Origin: Hawksworthiomyces lignivorus
Taxonomy: Eukaryota; Ascomycota; Sordariomycetes; Ophiostomatales; Ophiostomataceae
Length of the DNA: 64,000 nt
Direction of reading: 5' to 3'
NCBI GenBank assembly: GCA_002917075.1
Contig: NTMA01000005.1
Coordinates: 186,001-250,000, forward strand
Shown: positions 1 to 10,437 of the stretch, in pieces
Position numbering within the stretch: the stretch's first letter is position 1
Layout of the letters: each line of letters begins with the position of its first letter
Translations under genes and position numbers: made by a program
Notes under the pieces: model-generated
Databases searched by the model: none
What the model was told of the DNA's origin: nothing
Seen by the model: only the letters and a program-made list of their open reading frames with translations

Positions 1-126
1 AGCCGCAAGCGGGGCATCGACACCATCGACGGGCCGCGGGCCAGCGGCGGCGGCAACGACGATGGCATCGTGGGCGGCCGGTTCCAGAAGCGCCTGCGGA
101 CCCAGCAGAAGGGACGGCGGAAGTGA
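1..126 (+). CDS. C-terminal end of an unidentified gene (truncated by window start)
   Basis: An open frame enters from the left edge in frame 1 and stops at TGA 124-126, giving the last 41 residues. The segment is rich in Gly, Asp and Arg and ends in a very basic tail (GGRFQKRLRTQQKGRRK). Such tails are common in nucleolar and RNA-binding proteins, but nothing here identifies the family, and no function is assigned. Codon use is GC-rich like the other conserved genes of the window, which supports real coding sequence. Confidence 0.6.
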   Translation, partial: SRKRGIDTIDGPRASGGGNDDGIVGGRFQKRLRTQQKGRRK

Positions 127-2693
127 GGCAGAAAACCGAGCCTCATGATTGTTACTGACCATTTGGGGGGGGGATCCCTTTTCGTTGCTGTCCGCCGACA
201 AAGGCTGCATCACGCTTTGTCCGTGGACTGTGTCACATTTTCAAGCGTATATAGAAACCAACACACCAATGCATTATTTTGTCACTATACTAGGAAGCTA
301 TGCCTTAAGCAAGATTGAAATTTTGTGCGCCATGAGAGAAATTGTGATTCGGTCGTTTATTCAGTTGTTGGATTCATGTTTTGGTCACTATAACGCTTTC
401 ATAGGAGCTATATGTTGCCTGTTGTGCGCAACGCTATTTCTTACCAAAGTGTAAGCTAAGCAATGAGATTTGGTAATTCTCTTCTCTTCTCTTCCGTGTA
501 GGAGCTGTCACTGTGTGCCTTTGGTCAAATACTGATAGTGTTGGTGTTCTCGCACATACTAGCCATCTGAACAGGCAGTTAGTAGAATTGTGATTTTGAG
601 AAAAACTACCGAAGACCGTATTTTTGTTCACGCACTTTTTTTTTTTTTTTTCCATCAAATGGGCTACTTTATCTGAATGCTGCTCTAGTCGAATTTTATA
701 GAACTGTGTTTCAGCTTCGACCAGGAATTCTATTGTAAGATAGAACACACTGTTGTGGCCGCAGGATCTGGCGGCCACCCCAATTAGGAAACATGGGGCT
801 ACATACTGACTGCTCATTGACCCTGCTCTCGCTGCCTCCTTAACGACCGCATGTAAATGCAGCTCGTCTTTCTCGACGTCTCTCTCTTGTACTCTTGACT
901 TCTTTCCCTTATTTTCTTTTTTTTTCTTTTTTTTCTTTTTAATTTTCTTCTTCCCGTCGCTTTTTCATGGCAGTGCTTTGGCTTTTTTCCTAGACCCCTG
1001 TCTCTGCTAACACCACCTCCACCTCCTCCCCTTCCTCCTCCCCTTCCGCCTCTTTTGTGCAGTCGTCTCTCAGCGAGGATCCTCACGCTGCCCGCTCCCC
1101 CCTCTCCCCTATTCATTAAACGTCCGGCGACTTACGCCACTAGTGCAGGAATAGCTAAGAAGCAATAGTAAAATACGGGGAAGATGGTGTGGAGAGCGGC
1201 TAAACAGGGATTTTACTGCATGACTTCAAGGCTCCATTTTGCTAAGTGCTGATATACTATGAATATAGAAATAGTAGGGGCAAGCTAAGTCTTACGGCAA
1301 GAGGCGTATATGAGTAAAGGAAAACTTGGGACACATTACCCTTTACCACATGTATTACACCAGGTGGGCTTTCATTTTTTGCTCACCTACTCGCTGTTTC
1401 TCTTTGTGGCGGGATAGAACTGATAGCTGACGAGGAGTACACAGAGCCAACTTGTGTATAAGACTATCTTCTCTCTCCGTTAATCTGGACCAAGTCTTAG
1501 CGCAGACCGTTATCGACTTCATTGTCTAATTTCATTGTCTCCTTTCCGCCTCCTTTTATGTCTCATTGTGCTTTCTGCTTTATTTTTATTTCTTCATTTG
1601 TTTACTATCCTCTGAGCCGAAGAATAACCTAGCTATGGCAAACACCATTCCCGATTGTCAGGATGTGGCCGACTACCTTGCTTTGGCTACGTCATGGATT
1701 CTCGAGGGGAGACAAGAAAGAGGAAAGAAGTTGATGTGGAAGACTGATTTACGACTGCTCCTAATTCTTGTAAGCAGCACCATGCAGGACAAAAATGTTA
1801 CAAGACGGTTTCCTAACAAGTGTATTTGCTCACATCCCGCAGTTGAAAAGTATTTAATCAACAAGGGTTTTAGGAAAAAGCACAGTGGCTGGTGGTAGAT
1901 GTACAAAATCTTTAATAATAAAGAAGAGTTGACACGAATTATCGTATGACTCTAGAAGCTATATCCTCCTTTCTGGGGAGGTGTGTAGTCTCTCTTCATC
2001 ACAATCAAGTCCCACCCCAGACCATGATTGAAATCGCAGGGATTTCCTTCGAAGAGAGGCTCACAAAAGGCGCCAATTATTTCTGATCAGATGTGCACCA
2101 CACCCATTCGGCTGCGTTGCTGATGCTATTCTGGCAACTGCTTTCGTCGCGTAGAGAGCCTGCTTGTTAGCATACGAAATAATACTAAGAATATAGACGC
2201 ATCTATAGGAAGCAAATCACTACAGTCTCTGTGGTAGTCTCGTGTAAGATGAAGACGAGCCTTTGCTGTATCAATCGTGATAGGCAGCCGGTTTTTTGCT
2301 TTCGACTTTTGACGGTGTGACTTGTAGAAAGCTCGTCGAATGGTTGCCGGGACCGTGCTTTAGCTCTAGATGCTGAGGACCAAAAGCATCCGCCGATGCC
2401 CACATGGAGCCCGCCAACATGGTCTGTGCAAAACCTAGTGGGGACAGTACAGGGCGGAGACACGCAACATACGCATCTAGAAGGCTTTGTTGGTGTTGGC
2501 CTCCCTGCCAACAGTTCGCTTATACTACGTACAGTAGTACGTAGTTAGGTCATTTTTCATGCCCTTCGTTTGACAGGATTTTTCCGCAAGTCTTTTGCTA
2601 TTCTGACTCCTTCTCTCGCCGTGTGCTTGTATCCCAGCTCCCTTCTTTTCAGTCTCGATCTCATATCTGTGCATTTCGCTTTGAGGATGCAGC
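127..2693. other. Long intergenic stretch with one repeat copy and no firm gene
   Basis: About 2.6 kb between the tail gene and the HNH gene. It holds the first copy of a dispersed repeat (743-1117), pyrimidine-rich tracts around 900-950 and AT-biased sequence elsewhere. One ATG-started frame, 1635-1898 (87 residues, starting MANTIPDCQDVADYLAL), has a slightly protein-like composition. It has no recognisable domain and no introns, so I do not call it a gene. Confidence 0.5.
743..1117 (+). repeat. Dispersed repeat, copy A
   Basis: This stretch matches 14076-14420 in the same orientation. Shared blocks include a TGTGGCCG(C/T)AGGA core at the left, an AGCTCGTCTTTCTCGACG block in the middle, TTTTTCCTAGACC further right, and CGAGGATCCT(C/T)(A/G)CGCTGCC near the end. 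Differences are mostly transitions plus length changes in the T-rich tracts. No coding potential or terminal inverted repeat was seen. It could be part of a larger element, such as a solo LTR or LINE 5' end, or a duplicated promoter/5'-UTR segment. Confidence 0.8.
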
Positions 2694-4145
2694 ATGGCGG
2701 TGTTTGATGCAAGATTGCTTCGGATCAGAGGGGGAGCAGAAGCTTTCCTCAGGGCCGATTCGACTACAACTACAGATGTCACAAGCATCGTCCGATCAAT
2801 GGATGCTCGACCAGATATTTCACCGCCATTCAATCTGTTGCCCATGGATGAGGCCCAGCAGCGGCTCGACGTCGCCATTGAGATTCAAAAGAAGAAATGG
2901 AAGAGGCTCGCTGCAGAGACCGAAGAACGCCGCGCAGAAACTCGCTTGACGGTCATTGAAGTTTCCGCGATCCTCACCATGCCTTTGCCATCGCTCCGCG
3001 AGTTCGGCTCGCAGATGTTCAACAACGTGGACGACTTGGTTCGCATTTGTACGTCTTAGTTTGGTTTTGAGAGAAAGAATGGAAGGGAAAAAGAAGGAAG
3101 GAGAAGAAGAAGAAGAAGAAGATGAAGGGTTAACAACTAACATTATTGCATAGTTCTCATCCGCAAAGCAGAAGAGTCGATGCCCAGCCCCGCGAGCACG
3201 TCACAAGATGAAGCAGGGCAAAGCAGCAAACGCAAGTTCACCACATTAGATGATGACATTTCCGGAAATGGGTTGACCGCGTCCAAGTACAAGAAGGTCG
3301 TCGCGCGAAACACAGCTGAGGCTAAAAAGGTAAGCGACTTAAACTAGCATGCTAGAAACCACCTTAGGTTCTAACGCGCGCGTCAGTGTCTGGAAAGAGA
3401 CCAGTTCCGCTGCATCCTCACACACACAGCAGATCCCGACGCGTGTCACATCTTCCCCTTTGCGGGGAATTCGTCCCTCGAAAAGCTCGATCGTCTCGTA
3501 AAGGCAGAGGATGCGATCAATGGCTGCACCACAGCAGCGGGGCCGCTGATTTTGAGCGGCCGCGGGTATTCCGATAAAGGGTGGAACATCCTGGCCATCA
3601 GCCCCCAACTGCACCGCTGGTGGGGGCAGTGCCGCTGGGCGCTCAAGTGCCTCGGTATCGTCCCCGAAGCCGACGGAGAAGCCACGGTCGTCGTTCAGTT
3701 TCACTGGATGCGATTGCATAGCTGGGATAAGCCTGCGCCCAAGAAAGCCAAGGAGAAGATTAACGTAGAAGGAAATGCGGTAAGGGACATGGTAGACGCG
3801 TGGCGGGCGAGCCTGCCAAGGGAGCGGCCCGACGTCTCTACAGACCAAGCAAACATCTCAGCGTACAACGCAGCCACCGGCCGCCCTCTGCAGACGGGGC
3901 TCACGTTCAGAATCCGGCTGGACGCCGGCGACGCCGACAAGATGAAGGCGATGCTCGACCTACAGTGGTCGTGCATCCAGATGGCAACGATCTCCGGCGC
4001 CGCCTGGGACGAGGACTTCCGGCGGGAGCCCGACCACGAACCGGACGCAGATTTCTTGGCGGCCAACTGGACACGCCTCTGGGGTGACGAGGAGGAGCAG
4101 GGCAAGGGCAAGCAGGTGGCGCGGAGAGACGACTCTCCAAACTAG
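2694..4145 (+). CDS. HNH endonuclease domain protein
   Basis: Three exons (2694-3048, 3154-3329, 3387-4145) join in frame to 429 residues. Introns 3049-3153 and 3330-3386 have GT-AG ends. The first about 120 residues are charged and helical, a linker follows, and exon 3 opens with the HNH core: Cys then RDQFRCILTHTADPDACHIFPFA (split here as RDQFRCILT and DACHIFPFA). The later pair GWNILAISPQLHRWW supplies the Asn and final His of the H-N-H set. This matches the fungal HNH_2 group, often found next to mobile or recognition genes. The nuclease activity is inferred from the motif, and the biological role of these fungal proteins is largely unknown. The stop is TAG; the same frame then stays open for another 108 codons, which raises the chance of a longer original protein. 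Confidence 0.8.
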
Positions 4146-4472
4146 AAGTCTGGCGGAGCGTCCTCGTGTCTTTTGAAGAAGAAGCCGCTTCTTCTCCTCA
4201 AGTCGAATCTGCCAGTGCCGGTTGCGACCAAGAAGCCGGCTGCTCCTCCAATTCCGCGTGATGAATCCCTGGCACTGGCCATGGGGGAGCTCGACATCGC
4301 CGGCCACTCTCAGAAACGTCCAGCGCCCCGGAGTCCTCGAAAAGGCGTAGCGAAGGCTACGGTGACCAAGAGAACGCCAACCAGGGAAATGCAGGCCAAC
4401 GCCAAGTACGCCCGAGGAAAGGTGGCCAGGGAAGAGGACGGGAAGAAGAAGGACGTGCATTGGAGACCTTAA
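4146..4472 (+). other. In-frame open extension downstream of the HNH stop codon
   Basis: Directly after the TAG at 4143-4145 the same reading frame stays open to TAA 4470-4472. It encodes about 108 residues rich in Lys, Pro and Ala, including KKKPLLLLKSNLPVPV and RSPRKGVAKATVTKRTPTRE. The composition looks like a basic, disordered nuclear tail rather than random sequence. It may be a former C-terminus cut off by a nonsense change, an alternative product made by splicing, or chance. No well-placed intron that would remove the stop was found. Confidence 0.35.
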
Positions 4473-4639
4473 ATGCAGGAGCTGTCGTCGTCCGCCGTAG
4501 CGCCTACGACAAAAGCAACCAGCATTCACGACGTCGTTATAGACGGCGGCCGTCTTCGGAACCACAGACGGCAACACCGCCCTCGGGAAAGCATTCGTGA
4601 TCCCCACCACTCCGACGACCGTGTCGTGAACAGCTGCGA

Positions 4640-5111
4640 CTTTGCAGCTCCTAGCAATGATCCGCTCAGAAGGCTACTCGAATATAATCACATAGGCAGT
4701 AAATATAGCGTTGCTCGAGCCTTAGATAATCAAACGAATTTATCGGGCAGAGCCGTCTCAGCCCTCGAAGCGCTATTCCAACACGCCGGCTGGAAAATCC
4801 GATCTACCGCTGCTCGAGTCTTAGAAGACCAAGCGAATCTATCAAACAGTATTCTCAAGACTATCGGGTTATTATTAGAACCCGAGAGATCAGTCCAAAG
4901 CTCGGCTAGGGGACTGCACGAGACAAAACATTCCACCTTACATAACATCCGATTTGTGGAATCTTGGTATGGGAGCTGGTTATGCCGAAGTTTTGGGGAA
5001 CAAATAAGTTTGTATATTGATGGTGAGGATGGCAAGCGCAACTTATGTATTTTCAACGAACCAAGTGGTCTCCGAATGGAGTCATTGCGACCGATTCCCC
5101 GCCGGGCTTAG
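4640..5111 (+). pseudogene. Decayed C-terminal fragment of a HEAT-repeat NLR-type protein
   Basis: The frame contains two degenerate helical repeats, ARALDNQTNLSGRAVSALEAL and ARVLEDQANLSNSILKTIGLL (21 residues each; first quoted as NQTNLSGRAVSALEAL). They resemble the tandem 'ALGNQSxLSxxILxxVxxLL' HEAT-like repeats at the C-terminus of many fungal STAND/NLR proteins. A tail resembling the end of those proteins follows (WLCRSFGEQISLYIDGEDG). No NACHT or other N-terminal domain is present. It lies between the HNH gene and a broken HET gene. I treat it as a remnant because only two repeats survive and no start or gene context is visible. Confidence 0.55.
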
Positions 5112-5387
5112 AAATGGTCGCCAGCTTTGGAATATTCGTGGCTATAATATATGGGAAATTTGAAGGGGGAAAATTACGAAGATCTATACCTGTCTGGATT
5201 ACTTCGCTTTCTTATATTAACGACGCAATACACATTAACGCGAGAAAGCACTGTTCTGGCCGCAACTATTGGCTGGCACGCAGTGCAACCTTTGGAGTTT
5301 TTTTTATGCTGGAAGAAAATCGAAGTCTGGAAGGTGTGATGTTGAATAAGTACCTCTTCTACAGGCACTAGTATGTGCTCAAGAAAG

Positions 5388-6480
5388 TGGTGTTGTTGAC
5401 ATTCGGAACAAGCCTCTTGCGATTCTCCTCTTATTGTTCGTCGGGTGTAAGATAACGCTACCGGAGGAGAAGGTAAACGCTCTTCTCGGCGTTAGCGTAG
5501 ACGGCTTAGAACTGTCGCTGCAGCCTGATCATACCCAACCAGCAACAGAAGTGTATAGGAGGCTTGCATGGTATTGCCTTACAACCGGCTATTTCGAGAT
5601 CCTTAGCCTCGCGGGACTTAGCAGCCCGCAGTCGGATATAACGATAGGTAACCCAACCTGGGTACCTGACCTCAGTAGCTTCCGCTCTCTTATCTATATC
5701 CGACAGACTTTACAGTCGCAGCACTTCAGAGCAGGTATAGGCTTAGTGCTTTAGATGGAGTTGAAAGACGACGAGAGGACTCTCTGTATCTTTGGTGAAA
5801 AGCTAGATGTCGTCAAGGCTGTTATACCACTTGATACTAATAGTGCGCGGCTCCTGGAATAGGTCTTGGTGGCTATAGGGGGAGCTAAAAGTTGGTTTAA
5901 GGAGGCGAAGATGCGGCGTCTGTCGTGGAAAAGGCTTATATTTAACTTGTCAGGGAGTAGTACACTAATTTGTGCTTGCCGTAGTACCCAGTAACGGATC
6001 TAAATAAACGAGTTCTTAGCTGCGATGAGGCTTTCTGGCGTGTGCCTTGTTAAGACCATGACCTTTATGTGGAAAACTTACCGATGCTCGAAGCGTACCG
6101 CGTATATTTTGCACGTAGCGCTCGTAGTGCTGAGTGCTTCGCATCTTGAAGGGAAAGTAATCAAAGTACGAAACTTTGGGGAATGATCCGCTCCTGGAAA
6201 GAGGAGCTACACGAGGTCAGAGAGGCAGTTGGAGCTGGAGGAGACCTACACCGCCTGGTTTAATGAGAAGAGACGGTTTGCTATCTCGGAGCATGGGCAC
6301 ATGGCCATCGTCCCGCGTGTAGCACGGCCGGATGACGTCCTATGTGTGCTTGCTGGTGCACGCACGGTGTGCGTAAGCCCTTTGTCCGAAAAGTAAAGGG
6401 AAATTTTCGCTATATGGAGAGGCATACGTCTGCGGTTTTGTGAAAGGAGAGACATTGCGCGGAGAGCTACGTTAAATTGG
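5388..6480 (+). pseudogene. HET-domain (heterokaryon incompatibility) protein pseudogene
   Basis: The first stretch includes EEKVNALLGV, EVYRRLAWYCLTTGYFEILSLAG and GNPTWVPDLSS (middle quoted as VYRRLAWYCLTTGYFEIL). These correspond to the conserved middle of HET proteins (usual pattern DKVYALLGL, YLI..LDILSLA, LPSWVPDW). After in-frame stops near 5754, 5860, 5994 and 6185, the same frame shows the C-terminal hallmark RRFAISEHGHMAIVPR and PDDVLCVLAGA. After one frameshift YGEAYVCGFVKGE follows, matching the usual YRLVGEAYVHGIMDGE end. The N-terminal third is missing. HET proteins trigger cell death after non-self recognition in fungi; this copy cannot be functional. Confidence 0.7.
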
Positions 6481-7216
6481 CTCAGGATTGCTTGACATGT
6501 TTGCGTAACATCGGCATCGGGCTTCTATTTGATGCCAGCTAACATTTGGAAAGTATTGGTGGCATTTTTTTGCGGGTGTGCGCCGTTGGCCAGCCCGACA
6601 TCGAGGAGCCAGGCGGCGATGTGATTTCACGTTCCCAATTATATACTAGGATTTCCTTGGTGCTTTTATCCTCCGTATGTCACTGTAAAGCGCACCGGAG
6701 ATATGGCGAGCGGGTCCTCACAGCATAACTATGCCCATACTCATATTGAGGCTAATGAAAGGAAGGCGTATATACGTACGTCCCGATAGAAGCTCCGTTG
6801 TTCTAGTCATGCCATATAGCAGCTTCTCCTGAAGCGCGTATAACGAAGCTTCCAACAAGGTCAGCAGCTTTGCTTGGCAGAGCTTCTCCACGTCGAACAT
6901 AGCAGCCCCCGCGACGGCTACCGCCGCTTCCCTCGACGGTCCCCGACGGTATCCGGCTGCTCTTGCTCTCAGGCAGGTACTCGTCCATTCCTGTGTCCAT
7001 TTATCGTGCTCCGCATTGCCGGCGCGTACAATTGGAAGATTTTCTGGCAGCCCTCCGATGAACCCCCAGAATGGTCATTCGTCAACATAAATTGATAAAC
7101 ACGAATATTGGCAATAAGAAGTGCGGTATCCCTTTTAATGTACCGTTTTTGCTTGTAAATTTAAATAGTGTAGTGTGTAAATACAAGCCGTTAGGAGAAA
7201 GAAAAAGATATTCGCC
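6481..7216. other. Gene-free AT-moderate stretch
   Basis: No frame here shows a recognisable domain, a plausible gene structure or continuity with the HET remnant beyond 6480. It is probably further decayed DNA between the recognition-gene remnants and the hydrolase. Confidence 0.4.
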
Positions 7217-8531
7217 CTACATTCGCTCGCATGCCCACGATATGATCACTGAGGCTGCCTCTCCCTCTGCCATCCCAAGAGAGGGTCCAATTGTTGGTTC
7301 AGCATGAAAATCGATCTCGGAGGAGAAGAGCATTAGATCCTTGTAGGTGACCTACTTAAAATCAGTGCAAGTTCGTTCTGAAAGATTTGGATAGGCACAC
7401 ACACCTGGATTTTCTCTATGCAAGCACGCGTGTCGTCCGCCATCATCTCATTTGAAGCAATGGTCACCAGCACCTCGTCGACTACTTTCGGCAGGCCCTT
7501 CCACCACGACACATCCGCATGCAGTGGCTCGATCCATTCATCTGGCTCAGCCGATCCAAGCACATTTTTCAGCCATATCCTGATTGTTTCTGCAGAAGCG
7601 GGATCTTGCGCCTGATGAGTTTCAAACCTTGGATTGTTCGTGTTCAGCGCACAGACCGGACTGCTCAAGATAGCTCCACGAAGCGGCTTTGCAAGCTTCA
7701 GCGGCTGTATTGACGAGTTCGGGTGCATCAGATGAGAGAGCACACCGGAAATTAGGTTGCCGCCTGCCGAATCGCCTACAAGCATGATGCGCGATGGGCA
7801 TTTTCCTAACGTCGTTGTCGTATGGCGCAACAACTCGACGGCTTGCATAAGTTGACGAGGGTATTGCCCGCCTGGGGCCAGGTCATATTGCAACACGAGG
7901 ACGGCAACAGACTTCCCTGCTACTGCCGCTTTTGCCAGGAGCGAAGTCAAGAACGTAAAATGGCCGCTAGCGGCCGGCATCGCGAAGCCACCTTAAAAGC
8001 ATTGACCATTCAGTATCACATGGAGGAACACAAGAGACGTGCAGATACCTGGTACACCCGTTCGGATCGACTTACCACCATGGTGATAGATTATAATATT
8101 TTCAGCGTCAGGATCACCCAGCCAGAACGCCTTGGTCTCCGCGTCTTTGAGATTGACAATCCTCGGTATCAGGTGCCTCGCCTTGCACCAAGCCAGATAG
8201 TTCGATTCTGATGTTCCTGTGATGTACCTACCAAGACTTAGCATTGAAAAACTTCCAAAGGGACGCCTGAATCTTACTGCAGCTGCACCGTGGACAGCCG
8301 CGCTAAGACCTTGCGAGTCGCGGCTAGGAGCACATGGCGACTGAACGTCTTGGGAGCATTTGCCCCTCTGAACGGCGCTGCGAGTGCCGTGAAAAGCGTG
8401 CCGATTGCTGCATCGTCTCATCAGAATAATTTGCCTTTCCTGTCTAAGGTGAGGATCAACTCACTTGCTTGAATAAGACCTAAAATGAGATCTATTTTCT
8501 CCGACGTCGTGATGCGTCTATGGTCCATCAT
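7217..8531 (-). CDS. Alpha/beta hydrolase (HSL / steryl-acetylhydrolase-like)
   Basis: Five exons on the minus strand (8531-8465, 8416-8278, 8227-8076, 7991-7405, 7315-7217) join to 347 residues, the usual family length. All four introns (48, 50, 84 and 89 nt) are GT-AG. Seen in order: a helical N-terminal cap, the oxyanion-hole motif YHHGGGF created only after intron 3 is removed, the nucleophile elbow GDSAGG, and the C-terminal FHAEP segment carrying the likely catalytic His, reached only through intron 4. The family hydrolyses small esters and is often found in fungal metabolite or detoxification loci; the substrate cannot be read from sequence. It starts 624 bp from the divergent propeller gene, which suggests shared control. 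A start at 8528 (second Met) is equally possible. Confidence 0.85.
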
Positions 8532-9154
8532 GTCGATTAGATCTTCCAGCAAAAGCAGACAGAGCGCAAATCTTGGATGTCAATAACAAAAGGGATCATC
8601 TAAGGATAGTACGAAATATTATGTATTTGTAGAAGCAAATATTGTGCAATTACTGAACAGAACTCAAAATGGTCATTAATCGTCAAGCACTCAACTCTGC
8701 ACTCGCCTGGATTACTGACAGCGCTCTGTTTACAATTCTGGCCTAATCGCATTTAAAGTCCGGGAACTATCCGACTCATTGGCCGTACACTGGACGCTTA
8801 CTCGGACATTTGGAACTCAACATGTCCGGAATCTATCCGAATTTAAACTGCTGCGCAGTATAGACCAAGGTCAAGAATTTAGCACAGTGCACTAGAAGCA
8901 GATTCTGAGTACCGGCTGCGGGAGTATTTCGCAATAATTGCTTACGACAAGGGACGTCGCGCAGCAGAGATGCAAATACACAATGTAGGAAAAGGTATAA
9001 CTTTGTCGTCTTCCCTCTTTGTAGGGGGCAGGTTCCGAAGCACCGCCCCGACCTTTCTCGTAGATCTGCTGCACACTTCCATCCGTTTGCCCCCCCTCTA
9101 TCGGGTAGTAGTTGCTGTCGAGCCGAATCTATTTTGAATTGCCAATTCTACGCC
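8532..9154. promoter_or_regulatory. Divergent promoter region with a repeated CCGG/ATCCGA motif
   Basis: The region separates the hydrolase (leftward) from the propeller gene (rightward) and has no gene of its own. It contains two near-identical 17-mers in the same orientation, at 8758-8774 (gtccgggaactatccga) and 8824-8840 (gtccggaatctatccga), with 15 of 17 bases equal, plus ctcggac between them at 8801. CGG/CCG half-sites are what Zn2Cys6 regulators bind, and two such regulators lie in the neighbouring block. Regulation by them is inference. Confidence 0.5.
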
Positions 9155-10075
9155 ATGGCTTCTTCCCTGCACGCGTCGCGCGTCGTCTTCCAGCTCCCTG
9201 ACAAGTACACCTGGTTCGAAAACATTGCTGTCGCCTCCACCGGGACCCTTCTCGTCACCCGCGTCGATGCTCCTGAACTCTGGGCCATCGACCCCGTCAC
9301 AGGCGAGGGCAAGGCTCTCGTCCGCCTTCCCGCCCCGCTGACCTCTCTCACCGGCATCGCCGAGTTGCGGCCGGAGCTCTTCGTTGTCGGTGCCGGCCAG
9401 AGAGACGCAGCCAACCAAGCTGTCTCCGGCTCTTTCGAGGTCTGGACGGTCGACGTCTCGGTTCCGCACCCAGCACCCGCGCGTGTCGCAGCTGTTCCGT
9501 CCGTGGGATTCCTCAACGGCATGACAACCTGGGACACATCGCGTGTGCTGATCGCGGACTCGGCGCGCGGCAAGATCTACAGCGTCGACATCGACAATGG
9601 CACCTGCACCGCCGTCGTCGAGGACGAGCTGCTTGCGCCGAACAAAGGCGCCTACGTGCCCATCGGCATCAACGGCATTAAGATCCGGGACGGCTACATT
9701 TACCTAACCAACACGGCCCGCGCGCTCTTCGCGCGTGTGCCCGTGGATGCGGACGCGAAGGCCACTGGCGCGGTGGAGATCCTCGCAACGGGGCTTCCGA
9801 GTGACGATTTTGCCTTCGCGCCGGAGGGCGAGAGCGTCTACGTCACAATGCACACGTGGAACACGGTTGTTCAGTTGGCTGTCAAGGAGGGTGCAGAGCC
9901 GGTCACAATCGCCGGGAACAGCGAGAGCTTAGAGATTGCAGGCGGGACGGCGGCTGCATTTGGGCGCGGTGCAAAGGACAAGGGGACGTTGTATGTGTCG
10001 ACAGCCGGGGGCTTGTCACTGCCGGTCAAGGGAGAGATTGAGCCAGCCAAGGTGGTTGCGATTGATCTTTATTGA
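9155..10075 (+). CDS. Six-bladed beta-propeller protein (SMP-30 / TolB-like)
   Basis: This is a single-exon gene of 306 residues. I chose the ATG at 9155 (MASSLHASRVV) because upstream in-frame codons have no ATG and weak coding character. The protein shows repeated propeller-blade patterns: ENIAVASTGTLLVTR, MTTWDTSRVLIADSARGKIY, INGIKIRDGYIYLTN, DDFAFAPEGESVYVT. The pattern is that of SMP-30/gluconolactonase-type or NHL-like six-bladed propellers. In fungi such proteins often sit beside secondary-metabolism or sugar-lactone genes, but the enzymatic activity is uncertain. There is no signal peptide. It is divergent from the hydrolase and upstream of a Zn2Cys6 regulator on the same strand. Confidence 0.75.
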   Translation: MASSLHASRVVFQLPDKYTWFENIAVASTGTLLVTRVDAPELWAIDPVTGEGKALVRLPAPLTSLTGIAELRPELFVVGAGQRDAANQAVSGSFEVWTVDVSVPHPAPARVAAVPSVGFLNGMTTWDTSRVLIADSARGKIYSVDIDNGTCTAVVEDELLAPNKGAYVPIGINGIKIRDGYIYLTNTARALFARVPVDADAKATGAVEILATGLPSDDFAFAPEGESVYVTMHTWNTVVQLAVKEGAEPVTIAGNSESLEIAGGTAAAFGRGAKDKGTLYVSTAGGLSLPVKGEIEPAKVVAIDLY

Positions 10076-10437
10076 GTTGTGTTGACGGTGGAATTTTTGT
10101 CGACGTGGCGCGCGAGATCAATAAGGCGATCTGTATCCTCTGTTTGCTTCTCATTCTTGGGTCGGTCCCCAAACGACGTAACTTGGTTCTTTCAATGCCT
10201 AACATATTCGCACTCTGATTAACACGCTCCTTAAGCTATGTAAGAGATCGTCTCGTTGCTTTCGTAGCCGCACGAGAGCGCCGAAAGGGCTCTAGCCTCA
10301 CTGCCCCGCTCTCGAAGGAGCTGCCAACTGTGCTGACGCCCCTCCTGCGACGGCCCTTATTTTCTACTCTGTGTCGTATCCATCATGATGATCCGTTCGT
10401 TTTATTCTCACGGCCCTCGCCTCATGTTTGCTTCCCA

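Noticed and set aside
3960..4610. 216-codon minus-strand frame across the HNH tail
   Set aside because: Opposite to a supported gene end and the in-frame extension. No domain or start context supports it.
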